Below are positions 1-11,345 of a DNA stretch of 64,000 nt, piece by piece. Source of the stretch: Tiliqua scincoides (Eukaryota > Chordata > Lepidosauria > Squamata > Scincidae); contig NC_089824.1 in assembly GCF_035046505.1 (NCBI RefSeq), positions 222,898,596 through 222,962,595 on the forward strand, in the 5' to 3' direction. The number at the start of each line of letters is the position of its first letter. The first letter of the stretch is position 1. The translations under genes were made by a program, and so were the position numbers. Below the pieces are notes generated by a model that worked only from the letters and a program-made list of their open reading frames with translations, was not told the origin of the DNA and made no database searches.

Positions 1-362
1 GAGAACAACCCACAAGCCCTTGGACTGGGAACTGAGCAGGTGACTGCTCTCCTTACTGGTGGGGTTAGCACACATCCCCCTCTGTTATTGTACAGGTCTC
101 CCTCTTCCAACAAGGGGCAGGCAGAGAGATTTGCAGAACTGCATCCGAGAGCCTGCAGCAAATCTGGGTCAACATCAGATCCTACCTTCTCACCTTCACC
201 TCCCTAACTCCTCTTCTGTTGTCTTTCTCATGACTGTTTTCTCAATTATAAGGTCCTTGAGGCAGGGACCTGACCTGACCCTCCTTGTGAAAAGCGAAGT
301 GGATGGATGAAGAAATAATTAAATGGACAATCGGAAAGTGACTTCCTTTCCTCTCTGTGCAG
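1..362 (+). other. BPIFB2 intron (upstream of first visible exon)
   Basis: No exon was recognised. The part 170-325 with aaggtccttgaggcagggac resembles the 3' end of an old L2-type repeat. Confidence 0.5.
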
Positions 363-509
363 GATTTTGTCTCCGCTGCAAGTGAGGGTGGCATCATCCA
401 TCTTGCTCGATGTCCGTGTCTTGCGCAGCACCCACAACTTCCCTGTCTTGAGCGTTACTGCTTGCAAGTCCATTTTGGGAGATGTGCAGATTGTAGTTGG
501 TGGAACGAA
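363..509 (+). CDS. BPIFB2: BPIFB2 exon a (first in window)
   Basis: Acceptor ctctgtgcag, donor gtaagt at 510. Begins with the third base of a split codon and ends two bases into one. Encodes the strand-rich segment containing VRVLRSTHNFPVLSVTACKS and LGDVQIVVGG; the Cys is the first half of the BPI-fold disulfide. Confidence 0.87.
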
Positions 510-3500
510 GTAAGTAGAAGATGCGTGTTTCTGTGTGTGTGTGTCCATGTACAGTCTACAATGCCTTTCAGCACTACAAACTCTCCATTGCCCTGGAGTC
601 CCTGCGACAAAACTCTTATCATCTACACAGTAGTTTGAATAACATGATATGATAATGTAATTCAGGTCCAGGAGATTCTGATGCCACCAAAAATCGAATC
701 CCATCATCTGAAAGGTGCAGTCTCTGGCAATTATCCATGACACCTAAGTGAAGCCTCCAGCTGAGAGGGCAGCATACCTGCAAATGCCAGAGGCTAGTGG
801 GGAAACCAGGGGCAGGGGTTGGGAGCTGTTGATTTTACACCCAGCCTGTGGGTGTAAAATCTGTACCTCCTGCTTCCTTGGCTTTCTCTCCAAGGGCTGG
901 TGAAGCAAAGTGGTCAAGAGACTGTGCTGTCATCTGGGACTTTCCCAACTTGACTCTCACCAGTTTGATCAGCCGGGATGGAAAGCTGTCTTCACTTGGG
1001 CAATTTCTCATACGGCTGCTTGCTGCAGTCAGCGTTGAACCTGCTAAGTTGCCTTTTATGGAGCCAGGTCTTGGATCAGTCTTGGGAAATGTTATCTGTG
1101 CTGTCAGGGGTCAGATGGTGGGCAGGAAAGGGTGGGCTAGTTCATCCTGTGAGAGCTTGTTCAGCACATCAAAGCTGCATTAAGGCTAAAAACCTGAAGA
1201 TGTTTGCAGGTGTGCTTATTCATGATTCCTCTTTCTGTCCTGCTTTGCTCAGTTTGCTCGGTTGGCTGACACCCATCCGGAATCACATCCGTGCTGTCTT
1301 GATGGACCAGGTAAAGGATGCTTTGCCCAGAAATGTTCCATGTAGATGTGCCTCTCCTTGTTGGCACTAAAGGAACAACCAGGCCTCCTTTGTAATGGCT
1401 CCCCAACATAGAACTCCCCCCCCCTCGCTTGGTTCCTGTTGGAAGAGCAGCAGCAATACCAGTGGGTGTGGGTATCTGTGTTCTACCCCTTTAGAAGGGA
1501 GAGCAATCACCCCATTTAAGGGCTTATGGGGTTCTCTCTCCTGCTCTGACTCAACTTTTCACTTTTTCTCCCTCTTTATGCAGTTGTGTCTGAGTATTTC
1601 CGGTACGATCTTGGGACTGAATGCCCAGCTGGGCACCATGATTGGTGAGTTTCAGCTTGAAGTTATGGGCACATGAGGACTAGTGTCAGGACCACATATG
1701 TGGGCAGTTGTCTCTCTTTCCGTCCCACTTCAACACTTCAACCTTCAAACCTTTAACCAGAAAGTTTGCAGTATTTACCTCTTGCCACCAGTGGAGAAAC
1801 TCCTTTCCCTTCAGCCTCTCTGCCCCATCACCATCTGGGTGGCTGAGCTCAGAGAATTCCTTCGTTCATGATGCAGTCCCACTTCAAATAATCCACATAG
1901 CAAGTCATGTCTTTGAAGGTTATAGGATTGGTGAACAGCAGTGAGAGGAGAAGGTTGAAATGGGAGAAGTCTGTCTTTGTCCTGGTTTCATCTGAGAGGA
2001 GTCAGTGAGGGATCCCATCTACCCAGGGAGCATCAGGGACCTGCAGTGTCCATGGATAATATCTATTGGCAGCCTGAGTGGTGTTAGCCATGTTGGCCTA
2101 TTATAAAAAATCCAAGAATCCCAACAGATTCTTACCTTGTGCTCCTGCCCCAAAGACCAGGAGCACAAGCAAACATCTCAGTCCTCCAGAACTCTTCTTT
2201 AGGCAAAAGCACAAGAGGGGAAGAGTGAAGGGCAAGCCTGATGTTGAAGCTCCAAAGCCTGCAGCCTAGACTTTGGAGGACTCAGGCAGACTCCCTTGGA
2301 CCATGAAATGCTGCAGGGTGGTGTGGGACAGATTGGAGGTGCACCAAGAGCAGCTGGGGCAAGTAAAGCATGATAGCTGTCCACTCCCCCCCCCATTTAT
2401 TTGCAAATAGACTGTTACTCAGAACTGCAGAGTCTAATCTCAGGCAGTGGCATAGCTAGAGGGGGTGCAAAACATTAAGTTTTGCAGGGAGCCTCACTGT
2501 GGCATTCAAGGGGTCCCTCCCCCTCCCCTTTGGAGCCATTCCGGGCAGCAAGATGGAGGTGTATGCCTCTGAAGAGGAGGGGCTGCTTGCATGCTGCAGT
2601 GAGGCTCCCTGCAATACTTAGTGCTTTGCACCCCCTCTAGCTACACCACTGATCTCAGGAGACGTCTTGTGTCCTAACTGCAGAGTGGTCCAAACTGCAG
2701 GGGTTGGGGCTCCTGCCCACTCTTCCTCCACCCCCCCATCTCCTCTTGGTTTTGTCCCTCTCCTGGGTGACATTTCAGTTGATCTGAATGCAGGTGTTAC
2801 TTTCCTGTGGCTTGTAGGAGGAAATGCCTGCTCTGTATGCTGAGGAGTTGAGTGTCTCTGTGTTTGCTTTGCCTTGTTCTGCATGATTGTTCTGTTGAGT
2901 CCCTTCTTTGCTTCTTTGTTAAATATACTTTGGGGTTGAGAAGGGGTGTGGGCAGGAGGATCAATATTGCACAGCCCAAACGCAACCACTTTCTTCAAAA
3001 GGAAACAAGAGCAGCACTGGGCCAACAAAGGACACCTTTGCACAAATCACCCGTGCCTAGCCGTCCAAGAGAACTGCAGTGTGCATGTTGTAGTGTGACT
3101 TCCCCCACCCCAAGTTTGGGTTGTGAGGAGTTCGTTTCTTTCTGTGGGAACGGGGCTGTCAGGGTCAGACCTGATGTGTGATTGACATTCTTTCAGTAGC
3201 TTTGCACTGCGGCTGGTTTCATGTGGATTCTCACAAGGATCCCTCGGAATCCTAGTCTCGCTGCGAGAGTCCCCTCTCCCAAGCCCCTCCCAGAAATGCA
3301 CAGGTTTAACCACCATCTTCTTAACAGCAGGCCTGGCCGTCTGGGCAACCACGGGCCTTGGTTCTCGATATCTGGAACCCCCCATAACGGAACATTGCAA
3401 AGTCATGGAGTAAGAAGTGAAAAAGGATATGTGGCTTATTGTGTTGGGGGGAAAAAACTCACGGATATGAAAATCCCTGTGGGTTTTGTATCCAGACATG

Positions 3501-6500
3501 TGCTACATCTGTCAAAAATGTTGATTTCCACTTGGGTTTCTGTACATTTGGCCTGGGCTGTGGTGTGATCTGGGACCAGAAGACTCTGCTTGAGCTGTGC
3601 TTTTTCTCCCGTCCTCCAGGCCTGAACACCATCACTCCCATGTCCCACCTCCAGTATTTCATGCTGGAGCAGCCGCGGATCACAAAAGACTTCATTGAAC
3701 TGAATTTGAATGTAAGTCTCCCCCAAATCTATGGGGGCTGCTGCTCAGCCTGGAAACCAGGCTTGTGCGGAACACTGAAATGAAAAATATGGTGCAAGTC
3801 ATCACGGAAACTTGAATGGACCCCAGCCCTGGATTAGATCTGAAACAGGCAGTTTGGGACCTTGGATCTACACCAGTGGCCTGCACCCCAAACCAGCTCT
3901 GATTTGGCCCACTCTCTACCCCAATCCTCCCCTGAATTGCCCCCACAGCCCAGGGCCTCTGAGAGGAATTTTATCAGCGGGTACAAAGTTTCTTTTGGGC
4001 CCCTTCCCCAAAGCTAGTTAAAGTAATATGGAAAACCAAACACACTCCTAAGTCTCTCTAAAATCTTTGAAATATAGAAAATCCATTGCAGAAAATTAGC
4101 ACCATAGTAGTTAGGTTCATACTAGAATGGACAGTGTGCCGTGTGCACCATAAGAACATAAGAAGAGCCCCCTGGATCAGACCAAAGGCCTATCTAGTCC
4201 AGCTTCCTGTATCTCACAGTGGCCCACCAACTGCCCCAGGAAGCACACAAGACAACAAACACAACCTGCGTCCTGCTGCCCTCCCCTGCATCTGGCAATC
4301 AGGCAGCCTCAGGCCCTCAGGCGCTTCTTTCCTAGACTGAAAAGCCCCCAAATAAACTTCTGCAGTAGCTGTAGCCCCACAGCGGTGTCCCTGAGCTTCT
4401 ATACACTCCTTCATTGTTACCGGAATCACAAGCCAAAGCAGCTACTGTAGCAGGCCATTTTCCTCCCAGATATGACGCTGTGTTAAGGAGGGTCATGGAT
4501 GCATTCCTGGGCCCGGTGTGTATGACTTGCAGCAGCAGTTGCCATTGTGTTCCTGTGGTTGTGCCCTCAGCATCATGTGCAGGCAGTGAGTTCAGGTGAG
4601 ATAGGAAAACTTAAGATCCTACAAACATTCTGGGCCCCCCCTTTGACTCCTGGGCCCCCTTTCTGACCCTGGGCCCAGGTACTAATTACCCCCTTTGCCC
4701 CCCTCTCCTAGGCTCTGCCGGAGCCACCTTACCTGCTTCAGTGGGTGCTGAGTCAGTTGCTGGAGCGCGTGTGGAGCCTCCAGCCATTTGCACCAGCGAC
4801 TCCAAAGCGCATGGCAGCAGTGAAGCTTTTGTACTGCTGGAATGGGACTTAAGGCAGTGGATTATGAGATCTGCTGCCATAGTGAGATCTCCTACCTACA
4901 GTAGGATTGGGCCGTAAAGAACATGTGCTGAATTGCACTATGAATGACCACAGGAGTTTCATGCACCCAGATGTATGTCAGCATGTGGAACATGAGCCAC
5001 CTGGAAGTGCTCTTGCACATGCTCCCTTGAAACAAATGAGAACCCTGCAAGAGTACTATTGCTTACTTCAGTGGGGCTTGGACCAGGAGGATTTTGCGCC
5101 ATATATTTTGCATGTACAACAGACCACACATGTGCATGTATGTGCAACACAGTTCTGCAAATGATGGTGGTGTACAGCAGCAATAGCAGGTAGTGATCTG
5201 TCACAGAGAAGTGACAGGGTCAGCACAGAACCGTGGGCACCTGGCTGGTCAGGGCTGGAAAGAAGGCGCAGTGGTTGGCAACCTTCAGTCTCGAAAGACT
5301 ATGGTATAAGCCTACAGCACCCGGTATTCCCAGGTGGTCTCCCATCCAAGTACTAACCAGGCCTGACTCTGCTTAGCTTCCAAGATCAGACGAGATCGGG
5401 AGATAGTGTTCAGTATAGGGAGATGGTTGGCAACCGTCAGTCTCGAAAGACTATGGTAGAAGCCTACAGCACCTGGTATTCCCAGGTGGTCTCCCATCCA
5501 AGTACTAACCAGGCCTGACCCTGCTTAGCTTCCAAGATCAGACAAGATCGGGCATGTGCAGGGTAACAGAAGGCGCTGAAGCAGAAGGAAGGGAGAAGCT
5601 CTGCGGTAATTGGGGGCAGGGGCAGGATTGGTGTCTCCTCGGGTCAAGAGGATGAAGTCTTATATTGTTATAGCTGGAAGCACCCTTGGAGGTCATCTAG
5701 TCCAACCCTCTGCTCAGTTCAGGGTTCTTCCCCCCCCCCACAGCTGCTTATTCAGAGATGCTTTGCAAAAGTACTCTTAGAACTAGTGACCCCCTCCCTT
5801 TGCCGTGTTCTTGCAGAATCCTGGCACTGGATCTGTAGGGCTTAGCGGCCTCTGCTGGGGCCTCCGACGTGGCTTAATGAACCTTCCTTCTTCATCCATC
5901 TCCACAGGCCGCCTTTCAGCTGATGGGGAAGCCCTTCGAAGTTCCCAGCACAGGGCCTACTTTCTCCCTGCCGCCCCAGCAGACAGTATCTGATGACTCC
6001 ATGGTGAACATGGGCATCTCGGAGCATGTCTTTGAAAACCTTTTCGCCACCCTGCAGCAATCCGGAGCCTTGAACCTGAACATTGGAGGCCAGTCGGTCA
6101 GTACAAGTCAGTCCTTCTCACCATTCAACGCGTTCTTCTGTAGAATTTCTGCTCTTTACGTAGTGCAAGGTATCCTGGCAGGAACAAAAGGTGGTGCTGT
6201 CAGAGCCAGGCATGGACAAGACCTGGAGGGGGTGCTTGACTAGGGTTGAGGTAAAGTGGGGGGGGACCCCTCTTCATGAAATCATTTCCCTTTGGGTAAT
6301 CTTTGGGATGGGTCAGTGAACAAGGCTGCCTTCTTGAAAGGGGTTCCAGCCCCTCAAGGGGAGAAGACCTGCAGAGCGAGCCTCACCCTCGTCCGCCAAA
6401 GGAGCAGACATCTTTGTGCCTTCTGAAATGGCAGCTTTTGCTGCAATGACTAGACACAGCCCTGTCCTATGTGTGCTTGCTGTGTACACTCCAAGCAGGG

Positions 6501-9500
6501 CAGGCATCTCAGAAGGTGAGTGGAGTTGCTTTGCCTAACCCAGCGTTTTTCTTCCCATGGAACACTGACCTCTGGTCTTCGCCTCTTGTGATGTCACTTC
6601 TGGTTTCTGGGGCTTGTCCAGGTTCTGTGGCTCTGTTTCTAGGGCTACTGGCTGTAGCAATGAATTGTCTGTCCGTCTTCCTCCACTGGTGGAGGATGAA
6701 TCTGGAAGGGTTTTTTCAGCAGTTTTCAACCACGGTGCTCTAAACTCCTGTGGACCTTTCGTGGCACACCAGTGGAAAATCTTTGCTAACCACTTCCAAG
6801 TCCTGACACTGGAAACGTCTCTTTTTCCTTCACAGGGCTCTGGAGGCTACCACCTCACTACCTCCATGTTGGAATCTGCCATCCCCTCAGTAAGTGCTCT
6901 CTGCATTTTCCACCAGGCTTCTATGGGTGGTTTCAGAGGATCGGTTCAGGATGCAGAGGAGCTCAGGAGAATGCTTTGCATCTCCCACTGAAGGGACATC
7001 AGGGAACAGGCCTACTTCAGTGTAAGGCACTGACAGCTCAAACAGCTGACAATCTTGCTCTCATTCCTTCACCCCCCCCACCACAGATTGCACAACGGTA
7101 TCCACAGGGTGCTTCTTTTGCACTCAAGCTGGTCCTCACTGCACTGCCCATTGTTGACTTACATGAGGGGGGAGCTCTCCTGCGCATCAACCCCACTGTC
7201 CAGCTGTTTGTGGATGCATCAGGACCCTCGTACCAGACCCTCTGCACCCTGGGCCTGGTGAGTACAAAGCATTTTGGATACTCTCCTAGTTTCCTCTCCT
7301 CATTCTTCTGCCCAGTAACCCACCTCAAGAAGAAATATTGGTCTCATCAGTTCAAAATGCTGAAACCCTCATTCAGTTCTGAGATGTCCCCTCTCCATCT
7401 TGGTGGAACCTCCGTGATCCTCACAGTGCAGACACACCTCTAGCTATGAACTGGTATCCGCCAGGGCTGCACACTCAGAGAGCTCCCACACCTGGATCTC
7501 TCTTGCTGGATCAGGGCGCATGTGTCCATCTATGTACCCCAGATGCCATATCAAAAAGCTCTCTTGGTGCATGCATTCAAAAGAGGGACGCCTTGGCACC
7601 TTTCCCCACTGGGTTAATAACCTTCCTGTCTCCATTTGCAGGACCTCAGCTTGGCTCTCAAGTTGACTGCCACAGCAACAAGCCTCCAGGTCTCGGCTGC
7701 CTTGCAGGGGTGAGTTCAGTTTCTTTAATGGTGGGCTGATATTCAGCAACAGCTTCCAAAATAAGTGGATTGGCTTCACTGCAGCGCAGAAGTCACTGGC
7801 ATGCATGTCACTACATAGGAGAGAAGGAGAGAAAGTGGCCTTGTGTGCTCTGATATTATGCAGCCAAGACTCATGCCCAGAACAAGTGTCTAAAAACCCA
7901 GGTGGAAATCAGCATGTGCCATGGAATGACTGCACTTCTCGATGCAACACCCATGTGGCTTTCCCTGTCTCTGAGCTCCCCCAGGCGCCCCCCCTTTACT
8001 GGGATAAGCCAAGTACCCTTTTCACTAATTATTCTGTGAGTTCCAAACCTCCCGCACAGGTTCTGCACGTAGGATAGAAAAATCCATGTCATTTTGATCT
8101 CTGTGAGTTTGGAGTCCCTGGAGGAGGTGAGGTGGTGCCCTAGACTGGCTCTTGGTGGCGCCGTCATTCATTGCCCTCCCCATGTTTTGGGGTTGAAAGG
8201 GCAGCTTTCTCTGCCCTCTTGCCTGTGGCAAGTGAGTGCAGGAGCAGGAATGGGGGTGCGGAGTGGGGTGGGGCAGCTGCTTGGGTAACAGTCCCCAGGA
8301 GCCTCCAGCAGCTTCCTCTTGTTTCCTTTGGAAACATTGGTAGGAAGCTGGTGCAAAAGTAGTGGTTGTCAAGTGGAGCCCATTGCACCTGCACTCCAAG
8401 GCTTTAGGGCAGGACTGGGGGGGGGGGAAGTTCCACTACATAGAACTATTTTCCCCTTCCCCTTCCCTCACCTGTGTCATGTAGATCAGTGCTCTTCAAC
8501 CTGTGGGTTGTGACCCAATGGGGTTGTGAGGCCTCATTTGGGGGGGGGGGCGTGTTACAGCAGCCTTTCAAAGCCTGGGCAAGAGAGGGCTGGGATCCAA
8601 TCCAATCAGGGGACTGCCTTCTCAAAACCAAATGCTTGATATAATCCTGCAAAACCTCTCCTCTCTGTCTTGCCCCACAGCTCCTAAGGTCAGCCTCACA
8701 TACCTCACAGGGTTGTTGTGAAGACACAAGAAGAGGGGGAAATGGGGCAAGGGATGGGCAGCAACAGGGGTGGGGTGGGCGAATCAGGTCCCTGGAGGGG
8801 TCAGGATCGGTGATGGCTCCCCAGTCTCATACTTTATTTGTTTGTTGTGGTTGTGGCACAAAAAAGGTTGAAGACCACTCCTGTGGACTTTCAGCAAGAA
8901 CCTCTTTTACTCCCTTGGTAGGAGCACTGATGCCGACATTGTCATTTATGAGTCAGTGCTTGCGATGTCATGGTTTCTCTTGCAGAGATATCGGTCTGAA
9001 GGTGGTTTCTTCCACTGTGGAAATAGCTGAGGTAAGTGTCTCTTGCTTCTCCTTCTTTTCAGGGTCAGCCCAAGGCCCCCTGCTGTCTGAGGTGGCTTGC
9101 CAAACGCTACTTGGTGATGCTCCAGCCTCTGTGTCTTGGAAAGGGCCCAGTGGAGTGGAAGAGGAAGGGTGGAGGGGAGGGGAGGGGAGTGGTGTGTGAC
9201 TGCCTCAAACGCGCTCTAGCCCTCCACTGTCCTCCTCTCCCTGCTTCTGCTCCGTCCCCCATTTCCAATTCATAGGGTGGGGGGAAGAGCTGTACCTGTG
9301 AGTGGGTGGACTGGGGTGGGCATGCCTGCCTGCCTGCTTCCTGAGGCGACTGCCTCCGCTAGTTTCATTGATGGGCCAGTCCTGGAGGGCTGAGCATGGG
9401 CTTTCCGTGGCTCCTCTTCCTCCTCCCACTCCTTGGACTGGAAACGAAAGAAGGGGTAGAGTGGAAAGAGAAGCGTGACGGAGAGGAGAGCATTGGGCTG

Positions 9501-10883
9501 GAGTCTCTTTGCACATTGGGCACATCCTCTCCACACCACACCCTTTTCAAATCCAGGGGTGGGAGAAGTTGGAGTAGAGGGTGGTTTCATTCTGTGCACA
9601 CGCACTCTATATCTGAAGCAGATGGCTAAAGCCCCCCCCCCCCCAAATGCCGCTGATGTTAAGATTCTCTGTTGGAATCTGGGAGGACCGTTTATAGTTT
9701 GCTCTCCCTCTTTTGACAGGTCTCCCAGCTGAGAACGGTGGTTGTCTCTGTGCTTGAGGATTCCCTCCTGGCTCACTTGAATGGTACGGAAGGAAAGCCC
9801 ACTCAAATGCTTGCCCCGTCGGCTTCCTTGTGTCATTTGATTTGGACTGTTTGCCAAAGATTTCAGAAGCGGGATGGTCACATGGGCAGATGGTGGCATA
9901 AATGAGCAGGGCGGGAACACATGAATTGGAAGAGGGGCTAGTAGTGATGGCTGGTGAGGGCGGGGCCCTGGACTCCAGTCTGCCACATAGAAATGGAGGT
10001 GTTGACTGCTCTGGTGTTTTCATTTCCAGCTGTTTTGAATGTAGGAATTTCTCTTCCCAAGCTGAGCAACGTCCAGTTTGTGGATCAAAAGACCGAGATT
10101 CATGAGGTGAGACCCTCAACACCCCCCCTTCCAGTAACGTGGTTCCTAAATCACTCTGAGCCTCACATGACCTGTCCTGCCACCGTGAGAACCTTATAGT
10201 CCCCACACCTGTTTGTATCCCTCCCAGACCGTATCATCTGGGTTTTACAGATGTATCAACCATGTATCACATGGTTGAGACTAGATCTAGGCTAGATCTA
10301 GATCTGAGCAGGAAGATGGAACTGGGTTACGAGACCACGTTCTCGGGTGACATCATTTGCCTTCCCAGTGACGTCGCAGAAGCAGTGCTCAGTAGGCTGC
10401 TGCTCTGATTGGCAGAAGACCGACAAAAGGACACCATACAGACTGAATCTGTGGAATAGGTGATGACCACTGGCCACCCTAGATAACCTTAGAAGGAGAT
10501 CAGAGAACCAGGATCGACAGCCACTAGTCACAGTGGCCAAGTGCTACCCAGGTTCACTCTGGGTTTGAATACCAGTCACAGGGCAGAGAGCCACTGCCTT
10601 CCTTTGCTGCTTGTGGGCACCCAGTTGGCAACTGTGGGAGGCAGGTTGCTGGACTAGATAGACTCCCACTGGCCTGTCCTTCTGAAGTGCCTCCTGGCCA
10701 TACCCCCAACACCTGATCCTATGAACTTCAGAGCTGAGTTTGCTGCACAGGCTCCGCTGGACACTTCCGAAATCACTTTACCCAAAATCTTCAGCAGGGG
10801 TGTGCAACTTGATTCTAACCATTTCTCTCCGTCTTTTCAAGGGCTATGCTCAGGTCAGCTGTGACCTCGACTACGTGGACTGA
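363..10883 (+). CDS. BPIFB2: BPIFB2 (BPI fold-containing family B member 2), 5'-incomplete, 12 coding exons in window
   Basis: Member of the BPI/LBP/PLUNC family: secreted, boomerang-shaped lipid-binding proteins of mucosal surfaces. Exons, all with GT/AG borders and matching phases: 363-509, 1253-1310, 1584-1644, 3620-3711, 5908-6096, 6836-6889, 7087-7257, 7642-7709, 8986-9031, 9720-9783, 10030-10106, 10842-10883. Joined they give 355 codons and a TGA with no internal stop. Human BPIFB2 is about 458 residues, so roughly the first 100 residues (signal peptide and first exons) lie upstream. Family signs: the conserved Cys pair (TACKS in the first exon, LCLSIS in the third) that forms the single BPI-fold disulfide; LGTMIGLN and LMGKP, close to human BPIFB2 LGTLIGLN and LLGKP; and GALNLNIGGQ, like human GALNLDITGQ. 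These motifs favour BPIFB2 over BPIFB3, B4 or B6, and the next gene being BPIFB6 supports this. What it binds is not shown by the sequence. Confidence 0.87.
1253..1310 (+). CDS. BPIFB2: BPIFB2 exon b
   Basis: A 58-bp exon between tttgctcag and gtaaag. Encodes LLGWLTPIRNHIRAVLMDQ, the helix before the second conserved Cys in BPIF proteins. Starts with one base completing the previous codon and ends in phase 0. Confidence 0.85.
1584..1644 (+). CDS. BPIFB2: BPIFB2 exon c
   Basis: A 61-bp exon, acceptor tttatgcag, donor gtgagt. Encodes LCLSISGTILGLNAQLGTMI plus one base. The Cys pairs with the one in exon a; the motif is close to human BPIFB2 LCLSISNLVQG. Confidence 0.88.
2445..2651. mobile_element. 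Foldback hAT-type MITE with exact 8-bp target duplication
   Basis: A 207-bp near-palindrome. The ends cagtggcatagctagagggg and ccctctagctacaccactg are inverted repeats that continue inward (gtgcaaaacattaagttttg versus cttagtgctttgcac). It is flanked by atctcagg at 2437-2444 and 2652-2659, an exact 8-bp duplication. No coding capacity. In a BPIFB2 intron. Confidence 0.9.
3620..3711 (+). CDS. BPIFB2: BPIFB2 exon d
   Basis: A 92-bp exon, acceptor gtcctccag, donor gtaagt. Encodes GLNTITPMSHLQYFMLEQP and FIELNLN, the edge of the N-terminal barrel running into the central sheet. Confidence 0.88.
4149..4350 (-). mobile_element. CR1 3' fragment in BPIFB2 intron
   Basis: Reverse-complement CR1 tail (ataagaacataagaag) followed by the 3' UTR and, after an internal deletion, a short piece of the C-terminal coding region (ctttcctagactgaaaagcc). 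Confidence 0.85.
5273..5577 (-). mobile_element. Dimeric 5S-rRNA-derived SINE
   Basis: Two head-to-tail units (5273-5424 and 5425-5577) on the minus strand. Each reads, in sense, a 5S rRNA body (gaagctaagcagggtcaggc, gtacttggatgggagaccac) including the internal box A and box C promoter segments, then gtgctgtaggctt, then the tail ccatagtctttcgagactga and ggttgccaac. The tail equals the 3' end of LINE-B. The junction between units reads (sense) catctccctatactgaac. Confidence 0.9.
5640..5760 (-). mobile_element. Old CR1/L3-like 3' fragment
   Basis: The sequence ttatagctggaagcaccctt and ggtcatctagtccaaccctc is the widespread reptile/bird CR1 3' UTR motif in reverse. No coding part is present. 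Confidence 0.55.
5908..6096 (+). CDS. BPIFB2: BPIFB2 exon e
   Basis: A 189-bp exon in phase 0 on both sides (acceptor tctccacag, donor gtcagt). Encodes AAFQLMGKPFEVP, then SMVNMGISEHVFENLFATLQ and GALNLNIGGQS, the central-linker to C-terminal-domain transition of the BPI fold. Confidence 0.9.
6836..6889 (+). CDS. BPIFB2: BPIFB2 exon f
   Basis: A 54-bp phase 0/0 exon, acceptor ccttcacag, donor gtaagt. Encodes GSGGYHLTTSMLESAIPS, matching the short LLNTSALGRLIPE exon of human BPIFB2. Confidence 0.87.
7087..7257 (+). CDS. BPIFB2: BPIFB2 exon g
   Basis: A 171-bp phase 0/0 exon, acceptor ccaccacag, donor gtgagt. Encodes IAQRYPQGASFALKLVLTAL, LLRINPTVQLFVDA and YQTLCTLGL, the first strands of the C-terminal barrel. 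Confidence 0.9.
7642..7709 (+). CDS. BPIFB2: BPIFB2 exon h
   Basis: A 68-bp exon, acceptor catttgcag, donor gtgagt. Encodes DLSLALKLTATATSLQVSAA, amphipathic strands matching human VNLRLQLSVSKVKLQG. Ends two bases into a codon. Confidence 0.88.
8986..9031 (+). CDS. BPIFB2: BPIFB2 exon i
   Basis: A 46-bp exon, acceptor tctcttgcag, donor gtaagt. Encodes GDIGLKVVSSTVEIAE, matching human GDVQLTVASSNVGFID. Confidence 0.87.
9720..9783 (+). CDS. BPIFB2: BPIFB2 exon j
   Basis: A 64-bp exon, acceptor cttttgacag, donor gtacgg. Encodes VSQLRTVVVSVLEDSLLAHL, the long C-terminal helix (human VRTLMGTVFEKPLLDHLN). Confidence 0.87.
10030..10106 (+). CDS. BPIFB2: BPIFB2 exon k
   Basis: A 77-bp exon, acceptor catttccag, donor gtgaga. 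Encodes AVLNVGISLPKLSNVQFVDQ and ends IHE. It has the family's G-I/L-x-L-P motif before the last strand. Confidence 0.88.
10842..10883 (+). CDS. BPIFB2: BPIFB2 terminal coding exon
   Basis: Acceptor gtcttttcaag. Encodes GYAQVSCDLDYVD, then TGA at 10881-10883. The last strand is the usual short terminal exon of BPIF genes. Confidence 0.85.
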   Translation, partial: GYAQVSCDLDYVD

Positions 10884-11345
10884 GCGGAAGAGAGAAGTGG
10901 GCTCACCCAGCCCTCTTCCCCAGGGCATGGTGCTCTGCTTTGCACATCTGCACATTCTGTGGCTTAAAGAATGAAGGAGAGTCAACATTTCTTTGCTGCT
11001 CAAAACCAAGGAAGGGAGCTGGTGGCTTGGCTTGGAGGCAGTGGGCGTGGGTGTGATCTGGAGCTCCTTTCCTGTGAAGTGAGGCCTGTTAGTTTCAAGG
11101 GCACTCCTGAGTAAGTGTGCTCAGCATAAGGCCTTAGTCTGGAGTGTCACTTTCTCATTCTTTTCCTGTACATGTTGTTGCTTAAATATACTGGTGGTAA
11201 CCTAGGCAAAGTTGAGTACATTGGTTTTGGTGAACTGCTTAACTCTCTTGTGGAAATCAAGGAGATTGACAAGTGCTTAATTTTAACTGGATCAGGCCCA
11301 TGGCGTTCTGTCATTTCACCTTATTAAAACATCATTTCTGCTCTC
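10884..11345 (+). other. Probable BPIFB2 3' UTR with ATTAAA poly(A) signal
   Basis: Non-repetitive sequence follows the stop. The first plausible poly(A) hexamer is ATTAAA at 11323-11328, the commonest variant of AATAAA. The transcript end is inferred; an AATAAA at about 12442 is an alternative but lies beyond repeat sequence. Confidence 0.4.

Noticed and set aside
978-1183. Open frames at 848-1370 as additional BPIFB2 exons
   Set aside because: Only 1253-1310 has matching phase and BPIF similarity; the remainder lacks splice sites and homology.
5273-5577. 5S rRNA genes
   Set aside because: The 5S bodies are diverged, lack the 5S terminator and carry a LINE-derived tail, so they are SINE copies.
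9270-10206. Long minus-strand open frames (199-238 codons)
   Set aside because: They overlap BPIFB2 exons on the opposite strand and low-complexity runs; they have no recognisable domain.
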